64,000 bases of DNA from SIG575 sp964474295. Its GTDB lineage: Bacteria > Bacillota > Clostridia > Oscillospirales > Acutalibacteraceae. Numbering within the stretch: position 1 is the stretch's first letter; each line of letters begins with the position of its first letter. Positions 44,578 to 52,948 of this stretch are shown piece after piece. Made by a program: the position numbers and the translations under genes. The notes under the pieces were generated by a model. That model had not been told where the DNA came from. It did not search any database and saw only the letters and a program-made list of their open reading frames with translations. The stretch is taken from NCBI GenBank assembly GCA_964474295.1, contig CAYYRN010000002.1, positions 1 through 64,000 of the forward strand. Direction: 5' to 3'.

Positions 44578-44828
44578 TAACCGACACCGTCCTTAATATA
44601 TTCAATTTCAATTAAATCGGTATCCGACTTTCTAAGAGCAATTAACGCACCTCTGATACGGTATGCCGCAATTTTTCCGTTTGACTTTTTTAAAACGCAG
44701 TTAATCCTCGTTCCGCAAATCAACCCTAAATCCTGAAGCCGTCTTCTCATTGAGCCGCAAACATTTATTTTTGTAATTATCGCACTCTCGCACTCTTTAA
44801 GAAGCGATAACGTGATGATTTCATCCAT
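44577..44828 (-). CDS. feoA: Ferrous iron transport protein FeoA
   Basis: FeoA is a small SH3-like protein that supports FeoB. The 83-residue protein contains RRRLQDLGLICGTRINCVLKK and the end ALRKSDTDLIEIE, typical of the family. The ATG at 44828 is preferred to an upstream in-frame TTG at 44843, since GGGA lies between them. Its stop overlaps the feoB start (TAATG), so expression is coupled. Confidence 0.9.
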   Translation of the reverse strand: MDEIITLSLLKECESAIITKINVCGSMRRRLQDLGLICGTRINCVLKKSNGKIAAYRIRGALIALRKSDTDLIEIEYIKDGVG

Positions 44829-44938
44829 AGTAATCAATCCCAATTTATTTTTGATAATACATACTATGATATTTTTTTAAAAAAGTTAATTATTTAACCG
44901 GTAAATACACGTTTGTTCGTAAAATGATTAAAAAGTTA

Positions 44939-44967
44939 TTGCAATTAATTAAAAAAAATGTTAGAAT
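44939..44967 (+). promoter_or_regulatory. Sigma-A promoter of the SDR-zinc-ribbon gene
   Basis: TTGCAA, a 17-base spacer and TAGAAT lie about 40 bases before the ATG at 45007, which has AAAGGGG as ribosome site. The remainder of 44844-45006 is AT-rich. Confidence 0.65.
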
Positions 44968-45006
44968 GTTACTGTTAATTTAAAAATGTGAAAGGGGTAA
45001 ATTAAT

Positions 45007-46536
45007 ATGTCTAAAAAAACAGTTTTTTTAACAGGTTCATCCGGCAATATGGGATGGGCAGGTTTCAAAGAGCTTTATAAGAAAAAAGACAAGTACAATA
45101 TTGTGCTTCTTAACAGAGGAAGCAAGAAAAACCGTGAAAAATTCGCATCATACGAAAACGATCCCTCGGTTAAGCTCATTTGGGGTGACCTCACAAGATA
45201 CGAAGATGTTCTCAAATGCGTAAAGGGTGCAGACTATGTTCTTCACGTCGGCGGTATGGTTTCTCCGAGTGCCGATTACTATCCCACAAAAACCGTTGTT
45301 ACCAACACAAGTGCCGCAAGAAACATCGTAAATGCCGTTAAAGAACAGCCCAACGCAGATGATATTAAAGTTGTTTACATCGGTACGGTTGCCGAAACAG
45401 GCGACAGAAATGCACCGATTCATTGGGCAAGAACAGGTGACCCGATTAAAATCAGTATATACGACCATTACGCTTCAAGTAAGGTTCTTGCCGAACAAAT
45501 TTTTGCGGAATCAGGTCTTAAACATTGGGTTTCGCTTCGTCAATCCGGTATACTCTACCCTGCTATTATCAAAAATATGGACCCCATTATGTTCCACGTT
45601 CCTCTCAACGGTGTTCTCGAATGGGCAACAGTTGAAGATTCGGGCAGACTTCTTGCAAACATTTGTGACGAAAGCGTTCCCGAAGAATTTTGGAGAAGAT
45701 TCTACAACATCGGCAGCGGTGACGAATACAGAATTACAAACTATGAATTTGAATGTTTGTTGCTTAACGCACTCGGTGTCGGCAAGGTAGAAAAACTTTT
45801 TGAACGCAATTGGTTTATTACAAGAAACTTCCACGGTCAATGGTATCTTGACAGCGATGTTCTTGACAATTATCTCCATTTCCGTGCAAACATACCCGTT
45901 AAAGAATATTTTGACGGTCTTAAAGCTCAGGCTCCCGCTTGGATTAAACTTGCACCTGCCGCTAAGCTCTTCCCCGATATTGTTAAGCTCTTTATGAAGA
46001 AAATTTCCAACGAAGAAATTTACGGAACAAACTGGTGGCTCAAAAACAATGTTCAGGATAGAATTTCCGCATATTGGGGTTCACTTGAAGAATATAACAA
46101 AATCGGTACTTGGAAAGATTACAATCCTGCCGCAGAACGTCCCACAAAGGAAAAATCCTACCTTGACCACGGATATGACGAAAGCAAGGCTGTTGAAGAT
46201 ATAACTCTTGATGACCTTAAAAAAGCGGCTGAATTCCGTGGCGGTGAATGTCTGGCAACAGAAGATGAATATGTAGATTTCTACACTCCGATTAAGTGGA
46301 AATGTGCAAGAGGACATGAATTTATGATGTCACCCAACCTTGTTCTCAAGGGCGGTCACTGGTGTCCCTCTGAGCTTCCGACAGACTGCGAAGGTAAAAA
46401 ATTCAACTGGGATTACGATACAGAAGCAAAAATCAATCCTTTCTTTGCACAGGTTTGGTATCCCCTCCACGATAAAAACGAAAGTAACGTTTACACTGAA
46501 GCAATTTTCAAAGGATTTGAAGGCTTTAAAGATTAA
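45007..46536 (+). CDS. SDR (NAD-dependent epimerase-like) protein with C-terminal zinc-ribbon-like domain
   Basis: The 509-residue protein starts with an extended short-chain dehydrogenase domain: TGSSGNMGWAG as NAD loop (residues 10-20), the catalytic Tyr-Lys in YDHYASSKV, and NIGSGDEYRI. After about residue 300 comes a linker and, from about 405, a segment GGECLATEDEY, KWKCARGHEF, and GGHWCPSE. These three pieces match the GGxCLSxxY...WxCxxGHxW...GxWCPxC pattern of zinc-ribbon repeats usually linked to nucleases; here the last CxxC is reduced to CPSE. The enzyme reaction is unknown; galE is unlikely, as the substrate domain is different. It is a single-gene unit with its own promoter and terminator. 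Confidence 0.78.
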   Translation: MSKKTVFLTGSSGNMGWAGFKELYKKKDKYNIVLLNRGSKKNREKFASYENDPSVKLIWGDLTRYEDVLKCVKGADYVLHVGGMVSPSADYYPTKTVVTNTSAARNIVNAVKEQPNADDIKVVYIGTVAETGDRNAPIHWARTGDPIKISIYDHYASSKVLAEQIFAESGLKHWVSLRQSGILYPAIIKNMDPIMFHVPLNGVLEWATVEDSGRLLANICDESVPEEFWRRFYNIGSGDEYRITNYEFECLLLNALGVGKVEKLFERNWFITRNFHGQWYLDSDVLDNYLHFRANIPVKEYFDGLKAQAPAWIKLAPAAKLFPDIVKLFMKKISNEEIYGTNWWLKNNVQDRISAYWGSLEEYNKIGTWKDYNPAAERPTKEKSYLDHGYDESKAVEDITLDDLKKAAEFRGGECLATEDEYVDFYTPIKWKCARGHEFMMSPNLVLKGGHWCPSELPTDCEGKKFNWDYDTEAKINPFFAQVWYPLHDKNESNVYTEAIFKGFEGFKD

Positions 46537-46551
46537 TTTAATATCTTTTTC

Positions 46552-46593
46552 GGTGCTGTAAAAAAGCAAAAGCTTTTTTACAGCACCATTTTT
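46552..46593 (+). terminator. Strong terminator after the SDR gene
   Basis: A perfect 16-bp stem (GGTGCTGTAAAAAAGC and its complement) with a four-base loop is followed by ATTTTTATT. Confidence 0.9.
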
Positions 46594-46676
46594 ATTAAAA
46601 TTTACAATATGTTAATGATATAACACGTCATTTATTGTAAAATAAAAAATATAAAAGAACAATTTCGGGGGAAACT

Positions 46677-47546
46677 ATGTTCGGATATATCAAACCACAC
46701 AAACCGGAACTGAAAATAAAAGAATACGAAATGTATAAAGGTATTTATTGCTCGCTGTGCAAACAGCTCGGTCAAAGCTACGGAGTTTTTTCAAGATTCC
46801 TTTTAAATTATGATTTTACATTTCTTGCTGTTTGTCTTTTAGCTTCTCAACAATCGGAAAGCGAATTTGAAAAATCGCACTGTTCTTTCTGTTTTTCAAA
46901 AAAATGTGTTTGTTGTAAGCTCCCCGATTCCGCTTTGGATTATTGTGCGGCGATTTCACTTATTGTTGCTTATTACAAAGTCAAGGATAATTTAAAAGAC
47001 GGGAATTTTTTTGAAAAAATACTATGCGGAATATCATTGCCTTATATGCGACATACCTTTAAGAAAGCATCAAAGCAGTACCCCGAAGTCGCAAATTCCG
47101 TTAAAACTCAACTTAACGTTCAGGAATGTTTTGAAAGAAGCAACATATCATCTGTTGATTTGGCTTCTGATTCAACAGCTAAAGCTTTGGGCAACATTTT
47201 TTCTTTTATGTATAACGGTTCACAAAAAGAGATTTCCTACCGTTTCGGCTATTGTCTTGGCAGATTTATTTATATCTGCGATGCACTTGACGATTTGGAA
47301 AAAGACTCCAAAAGCGGAAATTACAATCCTTTTTTAACGGAAAATAAAAATCCGGATTTTGAAAAAATACGCAATTCTTCGTTGAATATACTTTACACAA
47401 CCGCAGATGAGCTTGCAAAAGCTTATGAATTGATTGATTTTCACAGATACAAAACAATTCTCGACAACATCATTTATTACGGTCTTGATGATTCTGTTTA
47501 CAAAGTTTTGAGAAAGGAGAAAGAAGCTGATGAAAAATCCTTATGA
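46677..47546 (+). CDS. DUF5685 family protein
   Basis: The 289-residue protein fits the DUF5685 family of Clostridia by its opening FGYIKPHKPELKIKEYEMYKGIYCSLCKQLG. Cysteines are abundant in the first third (CSLC, CSFC, KKCVCCKLP), and YICDALDDLEKDSKSGNYNPF contains an Asp-rich DALDDLEKD resembling the metal-binding DDxxD of isoprenoid-synthase-like all-alpha folds. That resemblance is only suggestive. It overlaps the next gene, encoding a J-domain protein, by 17 bases; this pairing is recurrent in Clostridia. Function unknown. Start after CGGGGGAAA. Confidence 0.75.
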   Translation: MFGYIKPHKPELKIKEYEMYKGIYCSLCKQLGQSYGVFSRFLLNYDFTFLAVCLLASQQSESEFEKSHCSFCFSKKCVCCKLPDSALDYCAAISLIVAYYKVKDNLKDGNFFEKILCGISLPYMRHTFKKASKQYPEVANSVKTQLNVQECFERSNISSVDLASDSTAKALGNIFSFMYNGSQKEISYRFGYCLGRFIYICDALDDLEKDSKSGNYNPFLTENKNPDFEKIRNSSLNILYTTADELAKAYELIDFHRYKTILDNIIYYGLDDSVYKVLRKEKEADEKSL

Positions 47547-48156
47547 TGTACTCGGTATACCGTCTTCCGCTACAATACAGCAGGTTAAGGAAGCATATAA
47601 AAACCTTGCAAGAAAATATCAGGCAGACGAGTACGCAAGCGGCCCCCTTGCCGAGCAAGCAGCACGAAAAATGGATGAAATTAACGAAGCATATGACAAC
47701 ATTATAATTTCAATGAACGGCGGGGAAAATACTTATCATCAATCACACGAAGAAAAAACAAGCAACAATCAGTATTTTTCCGATTATCAAGATATACGAA
47801 TTAAAATACAGCAAGGCAGGATAGATGATGCCGAAATTCGTCTTGACGGCATTTCTCCTACTCAAAGGAATGCCGAGTGGTACTTTCTTAAAGGTTCCGT
47901 AAACAATCGCAGAGGTTGGTTTGAGGAAGCAAGGAAGAATTTCACTATTGCCTGTCAAATGGATCCCGCAAACTCCGAATACCGTGCGGCACTTAATTCA
48001 CTTAATGCAAGCAGTTCGACGGGCGGATACAGAGCAAGACAAAGAGCGTCAAAATTTGACAGAAGCACCAACAGCGTATGTAACATTTGCAGCGGTTTGA
48101 TTTGTGCCGATTGTTGCTGCGAATGTATGGGCGGCGACCTCATCCCCTGTTGCTGA
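47530..48156 (+). CDS. J-domain-like protein lacking the HPD motif
   Basis: The 208-residue protein begins with a J-domain fold (NPYDVLGIPSSATIQQVKEAYKNLARKY), but the HPD tripeptide needed to stimulate Hsp70 is QAD here. A charged linker follows, then a TPR-like helical part (about 95-150; GSVNNRRGWFEEARKNFTIACQMDP) and a cysteine-rich end with eight cysteines (CNICSGLICADCCCECMGGD then LIPCC). The end may bind metal or be lipidated. It is coupled to the DUF5685 gene by overlap, with the ribosome site AAAGGAGA inside that gene. It probably acts as a scaffold, not as a co-chaperone. Confidence 0.8.
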   Translation: MKNPYDVLGIPSSATIQQVKEAYKNLARKYQADEYASGPLAEQAARKMDEINEAYDNIIISMNGGENTYHQSHEEKTSNNQYFSDYQDIRIKIQQGRIDDAEIRLDGISPTQRNAEWYFLKGSVNNRRGWFEEARKNFTIACQMDPANSEYRAALNSLNASSSTGGYRARQRASKFDRSTNSVCNICSGLICADCCCECMGGDLIPCC

Positions 48157-48170
48157 AAGGCGAAAGTAGT

Positions 48171-48719
48171 ATGAAAAACACATCAAAAATCGCACTCGGT
48201 GCAATTATTACGGGACTTTCCGTTGCACTTATGCTTTCGACAGCGGTTTTTCCGTTTTTATCCTATGCAATCCCGGCAATCACGGGAGCATTGGTTATAA
48301 TAATGGTAATGGAAAGCGACAGAAAATGGGCATTACTTGTGTTTGCCTGCGTGAGCATACTCTCGGTTCTGATTGTACCCGATAAATCTGCGGGTGCGGC
48401 GTACATTTTCATATTCGGTTATTACCCGATTTTAAAGTCCGTTTTTGAAGAAAAGCTGCCGGTTTGGTTAAGCTGTTGTGTTAAACTGTTACTGTTTAAT
48501 TCTGTTTTGCTAATCGGGTATTATGTTTCGCTATTCTTTTTCGGTATAGATACCGAAGGTATAGAATGGGTAATACCGTACCTTACAAAATGGTTTGTTG
48601 CACCTATCATTATTATCTTCGGAAGTGTTTTCTTTCTTATGTACGATACCGTTCTTACCAGACTTGTGATACTTTATAACAGAAGATGGAGAAAAAAATT
48701 CAGAAAAATTTTAAAATAA
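48171..48719 (+). CDS. Polytopic membrane protein, about five helices
   Basis: The 182-residue protein has hydrophobic segments near residues 7-27, 31-50, 55-72, 78-90, 100-120 and 135-165, and a basic C-terminus (NRRWRKKFRKILK). The size and the start KIALGAIITGLSVALML recall substrate-binding S components of ECF transporters, but I cannot assign one. The ATG at 48171 is preferred to an earlier one at 48087 inside the previous gene. It lies 14 bases after the J-protein gene and ends the three-gene cluster. Function unknown. Confidence 0.65.
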   Translation: MKNTSKIALGAIITGLSVALMLSTAVFPFLSYAIPAITGALVIIMVMESDRKWALLVFACVSILSVLIVPDKSAGAAYIFIFGYYPILKSVFEEKLPVWLSCCVKLLLFNSVLLIGYYVSLFFFGIDTEGIEWVIPYLTKWFVAPIIIIFGSVFFLMYDTVLTRLVILYNRRWRKKFRKILK

Positions 48720-48722
48720 GTA

Positions 48723-48751
48723 TTGATAATTTTTTGTCAATGTGTTATAGT
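48723..48751 (+). promoter_or_regulatory. Promoter with Rex-like palindrome before hydrogenase maturation genes
   Basis: TTGATA, a 17-base spacer and TATAGT form a promoter. The 18-base sequence TTGATAATTTTTTGTCAA (48723-48740) overlaps its -35; it is an imperfect palindrome that agrees with the Rex consensus at 11 of 14 defined positions and in length. The leader to the first start codon would be about 145 bases. Confidence 0.5.
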
Positions 48752-48858
48752 ATCATACGAGATGATTTAGTATCCATATATGTACCTGACACCGAAATTT
48801 TTTGAGGTGAAAGCTGCAAAAACAATTATTTTGTGTATAATGCAAAATATAATTCTGT

Positions 48859-48889
48859 AGCCGTACCTTTCGGGGTACGGCTTTTTTTG
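48859..48889 (+). terminator. Terminator hairpin in the leader of the hyd maturation operon (possible attenuator)
   Basis: AGCCGTACC pairs with GGTACGGCT around a six-base loop, followed by a run of T. It ends only 13 bases before the start of the TM1266-type gene, leaving no room for a promoter between them. The next upstream gene ends 140 bases earlier. Confidence 0.8.
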
Positions 48890-48902
48890 TGAGGTATTAT
48901 TA

Positions 48903-49166
48903 ATGAAAACACGTGTTGCTTCAATTTCAATTATTGTCGAAAACTTTAACAGCGTTGAAAAACTCAATGCCGTTTTGCACGATTACGGCAAATATATAAT
49001 CGGCAGAATGGGGCTTCCCTATGCAAAAAGAAATCTTCATATTATTTCCGTTGCCCTTGAAGCTTCGCCCGATGTCATAAACACATTAACGGGAAAAATC
49101 GGCAGAATTGAAGGTGTAAGCGCTAAAACTGCATTTTCAAATTATGATTTTGAAGACGGTGTATAA
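48903..49166 (+). CDS. TM1266-type putative regulator of the iron-only hydrogenase system
   Basis: The 87-residue protein matches the small ferredoxin-fold family named after Thermotoga TM1266, annotated as iron-only hydrogenase system putative regulator: RVASISIIVENFNSVEKLNAVL, IIGRMGLPYAKRNLHIISVAL and the ending GVSAKTAFSNYDF. It resembles NikR- or ACT-like regulatory domains without a DNA-binding part. It is almost always found with hydE, hydF and hydG, as here. What it senses is not known. GTGAGG precedes the ATG. Confidence 0.88.
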   Translation: MKTRVASISIIVENFNSVEKLNAVLHDYGKYIIGRMGLPYAKRNLHIISVALEASPDVINTLTGKIGRIEGVSAKTAFSNYDFEDGV

Positions 49167-49167
49167 A

Positions 49168-50202
49168 ATGGAAACGGTCAAGAAACTTGAACAAAACAGA
49201 AAACTTTCAAAGCCGGAATTTATAGAGTTGCTCGCTTGCAATGATAAAAAAACAATTGAATATTTGACCGAGCGTGCCGTATATACAAGTAAGCAGCATT
49301 TTAAAAACGATATATATATCCGAGGATTAATTGAAATTTCCAATATATGTAAAAATGATTGCTTTTACTGTGGCATAAGAAAAAGCAACGCCAACTGTTC
49401 CCGATACAGACTAAATGAGGAAGAAATCATTTCAAGTTGCGAAATCGGTTATCCTTTGGGCTTTAGGACGTTCGTGCTTCAAGGTGGAGAAGACGCTTAT
49501 TATTCAGACGAGCGTCTTTGCAAAACAGTAAAAAAAATAAAAAAAGAATTTCCCAATTGTGCTGTTACGCTTTCATTGGGTGAACGTTCAAAAGAAAGTT
49601 ATAAAAAACTTTTTGATGCAGGTGCGGACAGATATCTTTTAAGGCACGAAACGGCAAACCCTCACCACTATAAAAAGCTTCATCCGCACAATATGTCTTT
49701 TAACAACAGAATGGAATGTTTACAGAATCTCAAAGAAATCGGATTTCAAACAGGGTGCGGATTTATGGTCGGCTCCCCTTTTCAAACCCTCGAAAACATT
49801 GCCGAAGACTTGATGTTCATAGCTGATTTTCAGCCGCATATGGTAGGAATCGGCCCTTTTATACCACACAGTGAGACACCTTTTTCAAACAAAGCGGCAG
49901 GAAGTGTTGACTTAACCTGCAAAATTTTGAGCATTGTAAGGCTGATGCTTCCGAATGTTCTGCTGCCTGCAACTACGGCACTCGGCTCACTTGAAAAAGG
50001 CGGCAGAGAAAAAGGCATACTCAGCGGTGCAAATGTTGTTATGCCGAACCTTTCCCCGCCGAGTGTAAGAGAAAAATATATGCTTTACGACAATAAACTC
50101 TCATCAGGTGCGGAAGCTTCGGAAAACCTGCGTTTATTGGAAGAAAGTTTAAATAAAATCGGCTACAAAACAGTCACTTCAAGAGGCGACTTTAAAAAAT
50201 AA
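49168..50202 (+). CDS. hydE: [FeFe]-hydrogenase H-cluster radical-SAM maturase HydE
   Basis: HydE works on the sulfur-carbon part of the H-cluster, helping form the azadithiolate-bridged dinuclear unit. The 344-residue protein has the radical-SAM motif SNICKNDCFYCGIR (CX3CX2C), LQGGEDAYY and LRHETANPHHY, all typical of HydE. I take the ATG at 49168, 1 base after the regulator gene; the earlier ATG at 49144 lies inside that gene and has no ribosome site. The next gene, hydG, follows within about 20 bases. Confidence 0.95.
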   Translation: METVKKLEQNRKLSKPEFIELLACNDKKTIEYLTERAVYTSKQHFKNDIYIRGLIEISNICKNDCFYCGIRKSNANCSRYRLNEEEIISSCEIGYPLGFRTFVLQGGEDAYYSDERLCKTVKKIKKEFPNCAVTLSLGERSKESYKKLFDAGADRYLLRHETANPHHYKKLHPHNMSFNNRMECLQNLKEIGFQTGCGFMVGSPFQTLENIAEDLMFIADFQPHMVGIGPFIPHSETPFSNKAAGSVDLTCKILSIVRLMLPNVLLPATTALGSLEKGGREKGILSGANVVMPNLSPPSVREKYMLYDNKLSSGAEASENLRLLEESLNKIGYKTVTSRGDFKK

Positions 50203-50224
50203 TATGTTGAAAGAAGAGAAAAAA

Positions 50225-51640
50225 ATGTACAATCCAAAATCAAGCAAAGCGGAAGAATTTATTTGTCACGAAGAGGTTCTCGATTCTTTAAAATTTGCGG
50301 ATGAGAAAAAAGACGATATTGCATTTGTAAAATCAATAATCGAAAAAGCAAAATTAAGAAAAGGACTGTCTCACCGTGAAGCCTCGGTACTGCTTGCCTG
50401 CGACAATGAAGAAATAAATAACGAAATGTATGCACTTGCAGAACAGATAAAGAAAGATTTTTACGGCAACAGAATTGTTATGTTTGCACCGCTTTATCTT
50501 TCAAACTATTGCGTCAACGGATGCGTATACTGTCCTTATCATTACAAAAACAAACACATTGCAAGAAAAAAGCTTACGCAGGAAGAAGTTAAAAACGAGG
50601 TAATCGCACTTCAGGATATGGGACACAAGCGTCTTGCAATCGAAGCCGGTGAAGATCCCGTTAACAACCCAATTGAATATATTATAGAATGCATTAATAC
50701 CATTTACTCAATTAAACACAAAAACGGTGCAATTCGCCGTGTAAACGTTAACATTGCCGCAACAACGGTTGAAAACTATAAAAAGCTTCACGAAGCCGGA
50801 ATCGGCACTTATATACTGTTTCAAGAAACATATCACAAAGAAAGCTACGAAAAACTTCATCCGACAGGTCCAAAGCATAACTATGCTTATCACACCGAAG
50901 CTATGGACAGAGCAATGCAAGGCGGTATTGACGATGTGGGCTTGGGTGTACTTTTCGGACTTGAGCTTTACAGATATGAGCTTGCGGCATTACTTATGCA
51001 CGCAGAACACCTTGAGGCGGTTTACGGTGTAGGCCCTCACACAATCAGCGTTCCGAGAATTAAGCACGCAGATGATATTGACCCAACAGCGTTTGACAAC
51101 AGTATAAGTGATGATATTTTCGCTAAAATCTGCACACTTATCAGAATTGCCGTCCCTTACACCGGTATGATTATTTCAACAAGAGAAAGCCAGCAGGTAA
51201 GAGAAAAGGTTATTAAATTAGGTGTTTCGCAAATTAGCGGTGCTTCGAGAACATCAGTCGGCGGATATACGGAAAAAGAACGTCCGCACGATTCGGAACA
51301 ATTTGATGTTTCCGACCAAAGAACACTCGATGAGGTTGTAAAATGGCTTATGGAATTGGGATATATTCCGAGCTTTTGTACCGCTTGCTACCGTGAAGGA
51401 AGAACCGGAGACAGATTTATGACACTTCTTAAAAACGGTCAGATTCAAAATTGCTGCCACCCGAATGCTCTAATGACACTTAAAGAGTTTTTGGAGGATT
51501 ATGCAAGCGAAGAAACAAAACAAATCGGTGAAAAACTCATTAAGGAAGAACTTAATAATATTCCTAAAGACAACGTAAGAAAAATTGCCGAAGATTATCT
51601 CAACAACATTCATTTGGGAAAAAGAGATTTCAGATTTTAA
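50225..51640 (+). CDS. hydG: [FeFe]-hydrogenase maturase HydG (tyrosine lyase)
   Basis: HydG cleaves tyrosine to make the CO and CN ligands of the H-cluster. The 471-residue protein carries the radical-SAM motif SNYCVNGCVYCPYH and the C-terminal second cluster motif with CTACYREGRTGDR and CCHP (CX2CX22C), which distinguishes HydG from thiazole synthase ThiH. Start at 50225 after AGAAGAG; a start at 50204 is possible. It lies between hydE and hydF. Confidence 0.95.
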   Translation: MYNPKSSKAEEFICHEEVLDSLKFADEKKDDIAFVKSIIEKAKLRKGLSHREASVLLACDNEEINNEMYALAEQIKKDFYGNRIVMFAPLYLSNYCVNGCVYCPYHYKNKHIARKKLTQEEVKNEVIALQDMGHKRLAIEAGEDPVNNPIEYIIECINTIYSIKHKNGAIRRVNVNIAATTVENYKKLHEAGIGTYILFQETYHKESYEKLHPTGPKHNYAYHTEAMDRAMQGGIDDVGLGVLFGLELYRYELAALLMHAEHLEAVYGVGPHTISVPRIKHADDIDPTAFDNSISDDIFAKICTLIRIAVPYTGMIISTRESQQVREKVIKLGVSQISGASRTSVGGYTEKERPHDSEQFDVSDQRTLDEVVKWLMELGYIPSFCTACYREGRTGDRFMTLLKNGQIQNCCHPNALMTLKEFLEDYASEETKQIGEKLIKEELNNIPKDNVRKIAEDYLNNIHLGKRDFRF

Positions 51641-51672
51641 TAAAAAACAATATCGGCAGAACGGAGATTGAA

Positions 51673-52860
51673 ATGTCAGATAACTTAAACCAAACACCGA
51701 ATGCAAACAGAACGCACATTGCTTTTTTCGGCAACAGAAACGCAGGAAAATCAAGCGTTGTAAATGCCGTTACGGGGCAAAAATTGTCAATAGTTTCCGA
51801 TTATAAAGGAACAACAACCGACCCTGTTATGAAAGCAATGGAGCTTTTACCCCTCGGTCCTGTGGTAATTATAGACACGCCCGGCATTGACGATGAGGGC
51901 GAAATTGGAAATTTAAGAATAAAAAAAGCAAAACAAATTCTCAACAAAACCGATATTGCCGTTTTGGTTATCGATTCAAAGGTCGGCAAAACACAGCACG
52001 ATTTGGATTTAATCGAAACTTTTAAGAAAAAAAATATACCCTATGTTATCGCTTACAACAAATCGGATATTGCAAAAACTGAGGTTTTAAGCGAAAACGA
52101 AATTGAAGTTTGTGCTTTAAACGGCAAAAATATCGACAGTTTAAAAAATATGCTCTCGAAATGTTTGAAAACGGAATCGGAGAAAAAAATTGTTTCGGAT
52201 TTAACAGAAGAAGACGATATAGTAGTTTTGGTAACGCCGATTGACACCTCCGCACCGAAAGGCAGATTGATTCTTCCACAGGTACAAACAATAAGAGATC
52301 TTCTTGACAAACATTCCGTTTGCATCACGACACAAACAGAGCAGCTTAAAACGGTATTAGATTCTTTAAACAATAAACCGAAAATGGTCATCACCGACAG
52401 TCAGGCTTTCAAAGAAGTGAACGAAATAATCCCGGCCGACATTCCCCTCACCTCTTTTTCAATTCTTTTTGCAAGATACAAAGGTCTTTTGAACGATGCT
52501 GTAAAGGGTGCTGAAAAAATTTCGGAATTAAATGACGGTGACACCGTTTTAATCTGCGAGGGCTGTACTCATCACAGGCAGTGCGAAGACATCGGAACCG
52601 TAAAAATACCGAGATGGATAAAAAGCTACACAAACAAAGAATTACTCTTTGATTTTACTTCCGGCGGTGAATTTCCGGAAAATCTCGAAAAATACTCTCT
52701 GATTGTTCATTGCGGAGGCTGTATGCTCAACGAGCGTGAAATACGTTACAGAAACAAATGTGCAAATGATGCAGGTATACCTATAACAAATTACGGAACA
52801 CTAATTGCACACATAAACGGTATTTTACAAAGGAGCATTGAACCGTTTGGCGATATTTGA
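51673..52860 (+). CDS. hydF: [FeFe]-hydrogenase maturation GTPase HydF
   Basis: HydF is the scaffold on which the H-cluster precursor is built and from which it is passed to the hydrogenase. The 395-residue protein has a GTPase domain (GNRNAGKSSVVN, DTPGIDDEGE, NKSD), a dimerisation domain, and a C-terminal cluster domain with CTHHRQCED and HCGGCMLNERE, the conserved CxH...HCxxC ligands. AACGGAGA precedes the ATG. It completes the maturation set. No hydrogenase structural gene (hydA) is in the window. Confidence 0.96.
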   Translation: MSDNLNQTPNANRTHIAFFGNRNAGKSSVVNAVTGQKLSIVSDYKGTTTDPVMKAMELLPLGPVVIIDTPGIDDEGEIGNLRIKKAKQILNKTDIAVLVIDSKVGKTQHDLDLIETFKKKNIPYVIAYNKSDIAKTEVLSENEIEVCALNGKNIDSLKNMLSKCLKTESEKKIVSDLTEEDDIVVLVTPIDTSAPKGRLILPQVQTIRDLLDKHSVCITTQTEQLKTVLDSLNNKPKMVITDSQAFKEVNEIIPADIPLTSFSILFARYKGLLNDAVKGAEKISELNDGDTVLICEGCTHHRQCEDIGTVKIPRWIKSYTNKELLFDFTSGGEFPENLEKYSLIVHCGGCMLNEREIRYRNKCANDAGIPITNYGTLIAHINGILQRSIEPFGDI

Positions 52861-52880
52861 GGATAATTTTGTAAAAGTAA

Positions 52881-52909
52881 TTGCTTTTTACAGGCAAATG
52901 ATATATAAT
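52881..52909 (+). promoter_or_regulatory. Sigma-A promoter of the DapA-family gene
   Basis: TTGCTT, a 17-base spacer and a perfect TATAAT lie about 40 bases before the ATG at 52949, which is preceded by GAAGG. Confidence 0.7.
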
Positions 52910-52948
52910 TAACTAAAGTCAAAATTATTTTCAAAAGAAGGTTTTTAA

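Noticed and set aside
45007..46536. galE (UDP-glucose 4-epimerase) to complete a Leloir pathway
   Set aside because: The SDR loop and YxxxK fit, but the substrate domain and the C-terminal ribbon do not, and the length is about 170 residues too great.
45148..46569. Several minus-strand open frames opposite the SDR gene
   Set aside because: Phe/Cys/Val-rich translations without motifs, typical of antisense shadows. The plus-strand gene has promoter, ribosome site and terminator.
47530..48156. DnaJ chaperone
   Set aside because: HPD is missing and there are no G/F or zinc-finger regions of the DnaJ type, so a normal Hsp70 co-chaperone role is not supported.
48758..48902. Named riboswitch or T-box in the hyd leader
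   Set aside because: Apart from the terminator I see no conserved riboswitch core or T-box sequence, and only a 5-base possible alternative pairing (GTACC upstream with GGTAC).
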